A stretch of DNA of 43,742 nt, from contig CAYOSH010000034.1 in assembly GCA_964406575.1 (NCBI GenBank), forward strand, positions 1 to 43,742, read 5' to 3'. Position 1 is the stretch's first letter, and each line of letters starts with the position of its first letter. The position numbers were made by a program, and so were the translations under genes. Below, piece by piece: positions 26,603 to 33,362 of this stretch. The stretch comes from WTAW01 sp964406575 (GTDB lineage Bacteria; Acidobacteriota; Aminicenantia; Aminicenantales; Aminicenantaceae). The notes under the pieces were generated by a model. That model made no database searches. It was not told the origin of the DNA and saw only the letters and a program-made list of their open reading frames with translations.

Positions 26603-29230
26603 TCACTCATACTTGAGCGAGTCCGCAGGATTTGAGATCGCTGCACGGATGGACTGGGAGCTGACAGTCAAAAGGGAAATGATCAACGCCAGCAACGCCG
26701 ACAACACAAAAGTTTCCATCCTGATGTTCGTCCTGTAGGCGAAATTCTGAAGCCACTTATTCATACCGAAATAGGCCAGCGGCCAAGCGATGATGTTGGC
26801 CACCAAGACCCACTTGGTGAATTGTTTCGTGAGGAGAAATGTGATCCCTGGAATTGAGGCGCCGAGCACCTTGCGGATGCCGATCTCTTTGACCCTCTGC
26901 TGGGTGATAAACGCCGTCAGCCCAAAAAGCCCTAAACTGGCGATCAAGATAGCCAAAAGGGAAAAGCTGATAAATATCTTTCCAGTCTTCTTTTCATTGC
27001 TATATAACTGTGCAAAATGGTCGTCGAAAAATTCATATTCGAAAGCTTCGCCCCCAGAGTATTTCTGCCAAGTGTTTTTCATGAAAGCCAAAGTCTCCGG
27101 GAGGTTCTCAGCATTCACCCGAACGGACAGATACCGCCCATATCCTCTAGGGCTGTAGGGATGGATAATCAGGGGATTCAATTGCTTGTGGAGAGACTCA
27201 AAATGAAAATCTTCCACGACTCCAATGATCGTAAACTCGTTCCCGTCTTGATCGATAATCTTTTGGCCGACAGGATTATCGTAGCCAAGAATCTTCACAC
27301 CAGACTCATTGAGCACAACTTCTTGCTGGCCTTCCTGTCGATAATCAGAGAAAAACCGGCCCTGTTTGAGTTTTATCTGAAAGGTCTCCGCATAATCCGG
27401 GTCGGTCCATAAACTCCAAATGAGCTGATTCTTATCCCTGGTTTGGTCGATCTGTCTGTATAAATTGTCCCCAAAAAAATCTCCGATGATGTTTGAACTG
27501 TTGGAAGCACTGATAATGTCAGCGTGTTTGAGCAGATCTTGCCTAAAAGGCCTGATTTCTTGCTTTATGTCATCGACTTTTTTGACAATTACCACTTGAT
27601 CCTTGTTAAATCCCAGGTTTTTATTCTGGATATAGTTCAACTGCCGGTAGACAACAAGAGTACCGATAATGAGTATTATCGAGACCGAAAACTGAAAGAC
27701 AACAAGGCTGCTCCGCAGCCATGATCTCTTGCTCCGCCCCAATGATTTGCCCTTTAAAACTGCAACCGGATCGAAGGATGCAAGGAAGAACGCCGGATAG
27801 GTCCCCGCCAAAAAACCCACAAACAGGGCTATCCCTATCAATAAGGGAATTGTGTAGACATTTGCCAGATAGGGAACACTTAAGCTCTTCCCGGTTAGAG
27901 AATTAAAAAATGGCAGCAAGAACTGGGATGCAGAAAGGGCCACCAATATTGCTAAAAAACTCAAAACAATGGTTTCCGCAAGAAACTGCCGGATGAGTTG
28001 ACTTCTGCTGGAGCCAACAGTTTTGCGTACCCCCACCTCTTTGGCTCTTGTGACTGAACGGGCGGTGGCCAGATTCACAAAGTTGACACACGCAATAAGC
28101 AGTATCGCAAAGGCGACAACGCTAAAAATATAGACATAGGCAATATCACTGTTGGGTTCATGCTCGAACCTCAGATGGGAGTGAAGATGGATGTCTGTTA
28201 AGGGGACGGTGAAATATTTGATGAATCCACCGGTGGCTGCAAGTTCATCGATAGTGGCACCGAAAACTGTTTCCAGCTGAGGGGCGACATATTTTTCCAC
28301 GACCAACTGGAGTTTTGTCTCGAATTCTTCCTGGGACACACTCTCTTTCAGGACAAAATAAGTGGGAAAATTGTTGCTGATCCAATTTTGATCGCTTCCA
28401 TCCTCGATAGTGATAAAGGAAGCAAGAAAATCATAATGAACATGAGAGTTGTGAGGGACATCTTCGATAACGCCGGTGATCTGATAATCCTTTCGATTGT
28501 CCGCATTCAGGGATTTTCCAAGCGGATCTTCATTGCCGAAGTATTTAAGAGCCATGGATTGAGTGATGACCACACAGTTCGGCTTTTTGAGCGCAGTTTT
28601 TGGATCGCCCTGAATAAATGGCACAGTAAAAACCTCGAAGAACGTGCCGTCGGCCCAGTACCATCGCTCCTCGCTGAACACTTTTTCCTTATATCGGATG
28701 ACCGGGAATCCGAACCTGCGAAGCCGTGTGGACGCTTCCACCTCCGGAAATTCTGTAACCAGCGCCTTTGAAAAGGGCGCGGGTGAAACCGCCCCATGAA
28801 ATTCATTATCGGCCCAAACTGCCCGAACGCCGGCCCGGTAAATCCGGTCAGCCTTTTCATGATAGCGGTCATAGCTCAATTCATCCTGTATAAACAGGGC
28901 AATCAGAATAAAACAGATAATGCCTATGCTCAAACCCGCCACATTAATGAAATAATAACCCTTGTGTCTCAGGATGTTTCGGAAAGTGATCTTTATATAG
29001 TTCCCGAACATAACAATCCTCCAGTAGATGGAATTCTTTATGAACATGGGCAGCGAAACCAGTATCTGTGACCAAAACCACAGCTTGGCTCTTAAGCTCC
29101 CCCTTCTCTCTGTAATCTCGAAGAAGAACTCTTCGATGTCTCCAACGATTGTCGATTTCTCTTCAGACCGAATCATCCGGTCGAAGAGCCATTTGGCTAC
29201 GATTGGAGCTTTCGTTTTTTTTCTTTTCAT
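26603..29230 (-). CDS. FtsX/MacB-type ABC transporter permease with N-terminal prefix segment (2)
   Basis: The 875-residue permease has the same plan as the one at 13379. A prefix of about 70 residues (APIVAKWLFDRMIRSEEKST..GDIEEFF) precedes the first helix (YYFINVAGLSIGIICFILIALFIQDELSYDRYHEKADRIYRAG across about 90-130). Periplasmic MacB-like domains alternate with FtsX cores (ATARSVTRAKEVGVRKTVGS and QQRVKEIGIRKVLGASIPGI), ending ISNPADSLKYE. The ATG at 29230 has AGGA 7 bases upstream; the TTG at 29236 is possible. It follows PadR (2) with a 9-base gap. No ATPase lies nearby. Confidence 0.9.
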   Translation of the reverse strand: MKRKKTKAPIVAKWLFDRMIRSEEKSTIVGDIEEFFFEITERRGSLRAKLWFWSQILVSLPMFIKNSIYWRIVMFGNYIKITFRNILRHKGYYFINVAGLSIGIICFILIALFIQDELSYDRYHEKADRIYRAGVRAVWADNEFHGAVSPAPFSKALVTEFPEVEASTRLRRFGFPVIRYKEKVFSEERWYWADGTFFEVFTVPFIQGDPKTALKKPNCVVITQSMALKYFGNEDPLGKSLNADNRKDYQITGVIEDVPHNSHVHYDFLASFITIEDGSDQNWISNNFPTYFVLKESVSQEEFETKLQLVVEKYVAPQLETVFGATIDELAATGGFIKYFTVPLTDIHLHSHLRFEHEPNSDIAYVYIFSVVAFAILLIACVNFVNLATARSVTRAKEVGVRKTVGSSRSQLIRQFLAETIVLSFLAILVALSASQFLLPFFNSLTGKSLSVPYLANVYTIPLLIGIALFVGFLAGTYPAFFLASFDPVAVLKGKSLGRSKRSWLRSSLVVFQFSVSIILIIGTLVVYRQLNYIQNKNLGFNKDQVVIVKKVDDIKQEIRPFRQDLLKHADIISASNSSNIIGDFFGDNLYRQIDQTRDKNQLIWSLWTDPDYAETFQIKLKQGRFFSDYRQEGQQEVVLNESGVKILGYDNPVGQKIIDQDGNEFTIIGVVEDFHFESLHKQLNPLIIHPYSPRGYGRYLSVRVNAENLPETLAFMKNTWQKYSGGEAFEYEFFDDHFAQLYSNEKKTGKIFISFSLLAILIASLGLFGLTAFITQQRVKEIGIRKVLGASIPGITFLLTKQFTKWVLVANIIAWPLAYFGMNKWLQNFAYRTNIRMETFVLSALLALIISLLTVSSQSIRAAISNPADSLKYE

Positions 29231-29239
29231 AAACAAATC

Positions 29240-29560
29240 CTAAGTCTGCAGCCGGGCAGGGACTCCTTCCCAGAGAGATTTCTGGAATTCACGTGCATCC
29301 TCCAGGGCTCTTATTCCCTTGGGAGGCAGACTATAGTAGATCTTACTGCGGCCGCCTCTCTGGGGTGTTGGGTCGGCCATCCGCTTTTTCACAAATCCGC
29401 GCTTGTTCAAAATATCCAATGAGACCCAAAGGCTTCCAAAGGTCAGCTTTTTTCCTGTGCGTTCCTGGACCTCTTTGATGATAGTGACGCCGTAGGCATT
29501 TTCTTTTAACCTCAGAATAGCCAACATGAGTATCTCATCAGATCGGGACAATATTTTCAT
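29240..29560 (-). CDS. PadR family transcriptional regulator (2)
   Basis: The 106-residue protein is a PadR winged helix: LSRSDEILMLAILRLKENAYGVTI, then LTFGSLWVSLDILNKRGFVKKR and the wing QRGGRSKIYYSLPPKGIRAL. It is about half identical to PadR (1) by eye over the first helices. GGAGACAGG precedes ATG. It is the first gene of a two-gene unit with permease (2). An inverted repeat directly upstream is a likely autoregulatory site. Target inference follows from gene order and the family. Confidence 0.92.
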   Translation of the reverse strand: MKILSRSDEILMLAILRLKENAYGVTIIKEVQERTGKKLTFGSLWVSLDILNKRGFVKKRMADPTPQRGGRSKIYYSLPPKGIRALEDAREFQKSLWEGVPARLQT

Positions 29561-29571
29561 GATCCTGTCTC

Positions 29572-29596
29572 CTAATATATTAATACGAAATATTAG
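29572..29596. promoter_or_regulatory. operator-like inverted repeat before PadR (2)
   Basis: CTAATAT (29572-29578) and ATATTAG (29590-29596) are perfect arms with an 11-base spacer, starting 11 bases upstream of the ATG. Such a position overlaps the expected promoter and ribosome site. Confidence 0.5.
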
Positions 29597-29807
29597 TAAA
29601 AATGGTTCAGAAAAATTCAGGTTATCAAAAAAAATTTTTAAGCTTTAGATGGACCTGAGCGAACCGAAGTGCGATTTCAGAGGAGAAATCGGTGTCTGAT
29701 CCTCAAATTATCGGAATCAAAATGGCATGGACAATGCTGGAGTGGGCTTAAAGATGGTCAAGATACAGCCAGATTAATTCGCCAACACTAAGAATTTTTC
29801 TCACACC

Positions 29808-29835
29808 TTGACAAACTTTATAATTCTTATACAAT
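29808..29835 (+). promoter_or_regulatory. sigma-70 promoter without a coding gene downstream
   Basis: A perfect TTGACA (29808-29813) and TACAAT (29830-29835), spacing 16, point into the structured region. The next gene downstream is antisense (PAS-LuxR), so the likely product is an RNA. Confidence 0.5.
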
Positions 29836-29841
29836 GAAGAT

Positions 29842-29925
29842 GACTCTTTCGCGCCGGCTGGAGAGAGTTCCCACATAATGGTTCCCACCATTAACCCCCC
29901 TTTTGCTGACAACAGCCGGCACTCC
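29842..29925 (+). ncRNA. candidate structured RNA
   Basis: Behind the promoter, GCCGGCTG (29853-29860) pairs with CAGCCGGC (29913-29920), enclosing a second stem AATGG/CCATT with a 6-base loop and two copies of GTTCCCAC (29867-29874, 29881-29888). No U run follows directly, so the 3' end is unclear. It matches no RNA family that I recognise. Class and function are unknown. Confidence 0.3.
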
Positions 29926-30006
29926 CCCTCCTATCCATCGCACATAAAACTTTCATCCCTGTAATTAAAAAGATAGTATTTCTATGAGTAACAAACAAGG
30001 GGTGAT

Positions 30007-30042
30007 TAATGGGTATATTATGGGTATATTAAATACCCATTA
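30007..30042. promoter_or_regulatory. operator-like cluster of direct and inverted repeats
   Basis: TAATGGGTAT (30007-30016) is perfectly inverted as ATACCCATTA (30033-30042). Between them ATGGGTATATT is repeated in tandem (30009-30019, 30020-30030). Three arms of one half-site within 36 bases suggest cooperative protein binding, 21 bases beyond the 3' end of the PAS-LuxR gene. Confidence 0.35.
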
Positions 30043-30062
30043 TATGAGTAAGGGCATGCCAC

Positions 30063-31103
30063 TCAAAACTCGCGGAGGTAAGTCGTCAAATTGATGTTTT
30101 TGTTTGCGATCTCCAGCTTTTGCCTGATCTTTTTTCTATGACATTCCACTGTTTGGCGAGAAATATTCAAGAAACGGGAGATATCTTTGCTCGTGAAGCC
30201 TGCTTTGACGAGATTACAGATCTCTACCTCTTTCGGCGACAAAAGCAGGTTTTTATCTGTAATCTTCGTGCCGTATGACGATGCGAGTTCTTGGATATGA
30301 TGCTGGACAAGCCTGAAATCTTCCTGGATCGATTCACCCGCTTTGAGCTTTTCCAAAATTGGAGACAATACAAGATGCGCATTTGCCAGAATATCCTCTT
30401 TTATCTTCCTCTTCTCTATCTCGCTCTGGGCGATGATCTCCCCCAGAGCGACATTTTTTTGTTCCAATGCGGCTTTCTGTTTGCGCAGCTTCGACTCAGA
30501 CTCCTTGAGCGCCTTCTCGGCTTCTTTGCGCTTGTTGATCTCTATCACAAGTTGCTCATGGGACTTTTCAAGCCCGGCTGTGCGCTGGATGACCAGATCT
30601 TCGAGTTGTTCTCGGTATTTTTTCAATTCCTCCTGATTATTTTTTTGCTCAGTGATATCTCGGCTAACGGCCAATGAACCTGCGAATTTCCCATCGAGAA
30701 ATAAGGGGGAAAGTTTGGCAATATACCACTTTTTTTTGCCCTTTATCTCGAGCCAGTATTCATATTCGACTGTTTCCCCGACCTTATTCATTCTAAAGGC
30801 ATCCTCAAAGCTCGCCGCCATGTGCGAGGGCAAAACCTCTGAGTGTTTTTTTCCTATGAACTGTTCTGGGGGCAAATACAAATCCTCCACTTTTGGAGCG
30901 TGATAAAAAATGAAATTTCCTTCTTCATCAAGGGCAAATACGAGATCGACCATAGACGAAAGGATGCCTTTTAACCTGACCTCCGTTTCTTTTAAGCTTT
31001 TTTCGACGTGTTTTTTTTCCAGGTTTTCTAAGTCCGCAATTCTTTGACGCACAACGAGCAATTCTTCAGTGAGTTGTTTTTTTGTCTTGGTTGTGTTAGC
31101 CAC
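30063..31103 (-). CDS. PAS domain LuxR-type transcriptional regulator
   Basis: From a GTG at 31103 (GAGGGAA upstream) the product is 346 residues. An N-terminal coiled coil leads into a PAS domain (about 45-150, ILSSMVDLVFALDEEGNFIFYH..EYWLEIKGKKKWYIAKLSPLF..VSRDITEQK). A long coiled coil (150-245) follows, then a C-terminal LuxR/GerE helix-turn-helix (LLLSPKEVEICNLVKAGFTSKDISRFLNISRQTVECHRKKIRQKL). PAS-LuxR proteins without kinase or receiver domain sense a ligand or redox state and bind DNA as dimers. No lone His-kinase or receiver partner is near. A TTG start at 31136 is possible. Its target is not known; the adjacent lipoprotein gene is one option. Confidence 0.85.
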   Translation of the reverse strand: MANTTKTKKQLTEELLVVRQRIADLENLEKKHVEKSLKETEVRLKGILSSMVDLVFALDEEGNFIFYHAPKVEDLYLPPEQFIGKKHSEVLPSHMAASFEDAFRMNKVGETVEYEYWLEIKGKKKWYIAKLSPLFLDGKFAGSLAVSRDITEQKNNQEELKKYREQLEDLVIQRTAGLEKSHEQLVIEINKRKEAEKALKESESKLRKQKAALEQKNVALGEIIAQSEIEKRKIKEDILANAHLVLSPILEKLKAGESIQEDFRLVQHHIQELASSYGTKITDKNLLLSPKEVEICNLVKAGFTSKDISRFLNISRQTVECHRKKIRQKLEIANKNINLTTYLREF

Positions 31104-31185
31104 GGTTCCCTCTATACATGTCACTATTTTCTTCAAGGCCTTTAGGACATTCTATAGCCATATTTCCCCTCACTCTCTTGAGAAT

Positions 31186-31214
31186 AGGATAATGATTTAA
31201 AGAAATGGAGTCAA
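31186..31214 (-). promoter_or_regulatory. sigma-70 promoter of the PAS-LuxR gene
   Basis: Minus-strand TTGACT (complement of 31209-31214) and TATCCT (complement of 31186-31191) are 17 bases apart, 83 bases before the GTG start. Confidence 0.5.
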
Positions 31215-31299
31215 ATCTTTCGGGAAATCCCTGTCATAAAAAAAGGACGGATGTCCCTCAAGCCGATCGGACCGTTCGCCCATTTTCCTGGCTTTCATC

Positions 31300-31316
31300 T
31301 TGGCACAATTTTTGCT
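31300..31316 (+). promoter_or_regulatory. sigma-54-type (-24/-12) promoter of the Cys-rich lipoprotein gene
   Basis: TTGGCAC (31300-31306), five bases, then TTGCT (31312-31316) gives GG-N10-GC exactly, the invariant spacing for sigma-54, with near-consensus flanks. Transcription would start near 31328, about 146 bases before the ATG. No sigma-54 activator gene lies in the window. Confidence 0.65.
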
Positions 31317-31473
31317 GGATTATATTATCAGATAGATGAAATAGACACGGTTTTATTATGTGATCATTAAAAGTTGAAAAAATTATTACAAAATATAAGA
31401 ATATCTTACAACTGACTGGATGACCAGAGGCAAGAGGGGGTATACCTCCATATCTATTTTTGAGAGGTGCAGG

Positions 31474-32007
31474 ATGAATCGCAACACAAAAAGACTCGCT
31501 ATTGTGATCATGATAGCCTTATTCATTTTTGGAAGCTGCAAAGAGCATGTCGTCGCTCCTAAAACTCAAGCCACTGGAATTTTAACAGATTATGAAGGGT
31601 GCAAGACATTTGCGACAACAACAGGTCTTGAGGGGAGCCTACACAGCAATGCCACAGAATGTATCGAATATGAGTATGATGGGAATGCGGTGCTAATCCT
31701 TAAGCACATCAATGCAGGATTTAATTGTTGTCCGGGAAAAATTGATGCGACAATTTCTGTCACAGAAAATATGATCGTTGTTGAAGATAGAGAAGAGGAG
31801 CAAGGTTGTTTTTGCCAATGTCTCTATGACTTGCGATATGAAATTCTGGAGCTGGCCCCGGGTGAATACACCATTGCGGTTAGAGGGCCATACATCGAGG
31901 ATACAGATGAAAGGCTCATATTCAATGTCCAACTCTTTGGCGCTGGTTCTGGCACATTTTGTGTAAACCGGACACACTATCCTTGGGGCGTTGATGACAA
32001 AAAGTGA
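31474..32007 (+). CDS. cysteine-rich lipoprotein
   Basis: From the ATG at 31474 (GAGAGG and AGG upstream) the product is 177 residues, with a lipoprotein signal MNRNTKRLAIVIMIALFIFGSC (lipobox FGSC). The mature part has GFNCCPGKIDATISV, GCFCQCLYDLRYEI and GTFCVN, so at least seven cysteines that could form disulfides or bind metal, in a beta-rich fold ending with a hydrophobic GEYTIAVRGPYI segment. A related pattern (CCPxKI.A.I....I...E.......C.C.C..DL.YEI) occurs in lipoproteins of unknown function in this bacterial group. Its own -24/-12 promoter makes condition-dependent expression likely. Confidence 0.72.
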   Translation: MNRNTKRLAIVIMIALFIFGSCKEHVVAPKTQATGILTDYEGCKTFATTTGLEGSLHSNATECIEYEYDGNAVLILKHINAGFNCCPGKIDATISVTENMIVVEDREEEQGCFCQCLYDLRYEILELAPGEYTIAVRGPYIEDTDERLIFNVQLFGAGSGTFCVNRTHYPWGVDDKK

Positions 32008-32094
32008 ATGGTTAAGGCCTCTTTCCGCAAACTCATTTTTTGATTAGAACTGCTTTAACAATAGATAGCGCTCACGAATTAGTTTTTGAAGCCT

Positions 32095-32113
32095 CAGGGT
32101 GTGAAACACTCTG
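32095..32113 (+). terminator. hairpin downstream of the Cys-rich lipoprotein
   Basis: CAGGGTGT and ACACTCTG form an 8-bp stem (one G-U) with a GAA loop about 90 bases after the stop codon. No T run follows, so termination is uncertain. Confidence 0.3.
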
Positions 32114-32121
32114 GGGAATCA

Positions 32122-32151
32122 TTGACATCCCCCATATTTCCTTGATATACT
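32122..32151 (+). promoter_or_regulatory. sigma-70 promoter of the PepSY-like lipoprotein gene
   Basis: A perfect TTGACA (32122-32127) and TATACT (32146-32151) are 18 bases apart, giving a leader of about 78 bases. Confidence 0.55.
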
Positions 32152-32236
32152 TTTTCCAGCCAAATTAAAGGCGAACGCTATGGCATGCCATACCACGAGT
32201 GCCAGACGGATAATCCTCCTTTTAAGGAGATTAAAG

Positions 32237-32809
32237 ATGAATCATTCAAAATGGATTTTGATCGGATGTGTTGTTATTTTAGCTTTCACATTGACGATGT
32301 CGACAGGATGTGCCAAGAAGGAAAGCGAACAAGAACAGAAGCAGGAAGCGGTGGAGCAAGAGGAAAAAACAGAAGTGGAACTCCCGGCCGCCGTTCTAAG
32401 AGCGATCGAGGACAATGTCCCAAACGCTGAGATAGAGAAGGTGGAGGCCGAGGATAAGGGCGGTATCACTCTCTACGACATCGAATTTAAGGCCGAACGA
32501 GGAGAGATCGAGGTCGCTGAGGACGGTACTGTCATCGACGTTGTCACGATTATCAGCATGGAGGATGTCCCTGAAGCCGTCGCTGAAGTGCTAACGGAGG
32601 CGGCCGAAGGCTTGACAATTATTCGGATCGAAAAGTCTGAGGTATGGTCTGAGATCAAGATGGAAGGCGATGTAGGCACGATCGTCAAACTCGACAGTCC
32701 TAAATACGTCTACGAGGCAGAGCTAATGAAGGACGATCAGAAGGGCGAGATCGAAGTCGCTGCCGACGGCACGATCATCGAACCCCTCAAGTGGGGCACC
32801 CAAGAATAA
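32237..32809 (+). CDS. lipoprotein with two PepSY-like repeats
   Basis: From the ATG at 32237 (AAGGAG upstream) the product is 190 residues. A lipoprotein signal (MSTGC) and an acidic linker (KKESEQEQKQEAVEQEEKTE) come first. Two repeats follow, each with a helix, a strand and the ending GEIEVAEDGTVID or GEIEVAADGTIIE. That ending is the PepSY/PepSY-like signature in small secreted proteins of the YkwA type, thought to inhibit peptidases or to bind partner proteins. The protein is very acidic. It stands alone between the Cys-rich lipoprotein and the third permease. Confidence 0.78.
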   Translation: MNHSKWILIGCVVILAFTLTMSTGCAKKESEQEQKQEAVEQEEKTEVELPAAVLRAIEDNVPNAEIEKVEAEDKGGITLYDIEFKAERGEIEVAEDGTVIDVVTIISMEDVPEAVAEVLTEAAEGLTIIRIEKSEVWSEIKMEGDVGTIVKLDSPKYVYEAELMKDDQKGEIEVAADGTIIEPLKWGTQE

Positions 32810-33219
32810 CGGAAAAGTATATGTAAAAAGGTTCTCTTTTACTTAGATCTTCCAAACAGTACTTTTGTTATTTTTGCCTGGTCTTTATATTCCTTTTACC
32901 ATCTCCTGGAGCTGAATAAGCGTTAATTCTTTTTTAAAGATCCAATCCGAAAGCTCTCTTCTCCTCATCATTTTTGCATTGAAGATCTTTTCCAATGTCT
33001 CAGCGGGATCCCGATTGCATTCTCCTGCATTTGGTATTTACATATTTATGGCAAAAATTGATTTATTCAGATGTTCCCCCTCACAGCTTCATTTTTACCA
33101 CAGCCAAAACTCAGGTTCAAGAATACAGCATTGACTTTTATGTTCGATTTCGAACAGGTGTTGTTCCCTAAGCGGGCAGAACCAAGCGGATCATTAGAAT
33201 CATAACAGGTTAGGAGCGA
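32810..33219. other. intergenic stretch with a possible minus-strand gene fragment
   Basis: The frame on the minus strand from 33037 to the TAA at 32885 is open for 50 codons and reads ECNRDPAETLEKIFNAK and KKELTLIQLQEMVKG, which looks coding. It has no start codon of good quality (an in-frame TTG and two ATGs are internal) and no recognised family. It is probably the 3' remnant of a decayed gene. The rest shows nothing. Confidence 0.3.
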
Positions 33220-33236
33220 TTGGCATGCTGTTTGCA
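33220..33236 (+). promoter_or_regulatory. sigma-54-type (-24/-12) promoter of permease 3
   Basis: TTGGCAT (33220-33226), then TTGCA (33232-33236) gives GG-N10-GC exactly. Transcription would begin near 33248, leaving a leader of about 115 bases. It is the second such promoter within 2 kb. Confidence 0.55.
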
Positions 33237-33362
33237 ACATAGACCATGTCTTTGCACCAAAAATTATGTTTTATACACAGAAAAATGTGCAGTGCGCTAT
33301 TGAGAACAAGATTATTAAAATGAAAGGTATACGGCTACTCACAGAGTCAAGCGGAGTTGGAT

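Larger units (their letters stand above)
29597..30062. other. gene-free stretch with a promoter, a structured RNA candidate and an operator-like repeat
   Basis: No open frame in this stretch looks coding. It contains a sigma-70-type promoter on the plus strand (29808-29835), paired arms at 29851-29922, and direct plus inverted ATGGGTAT-type repeats at 30007-30042. Confidence 0.5.

Noticed and set aside
31237..31256. Terminator with T run between PAS-LuxR and the lipoprotein
   Set aside because: GGAC/GTCC next to seven As is only a 4-bp stem and no gene ends there in the right direction.
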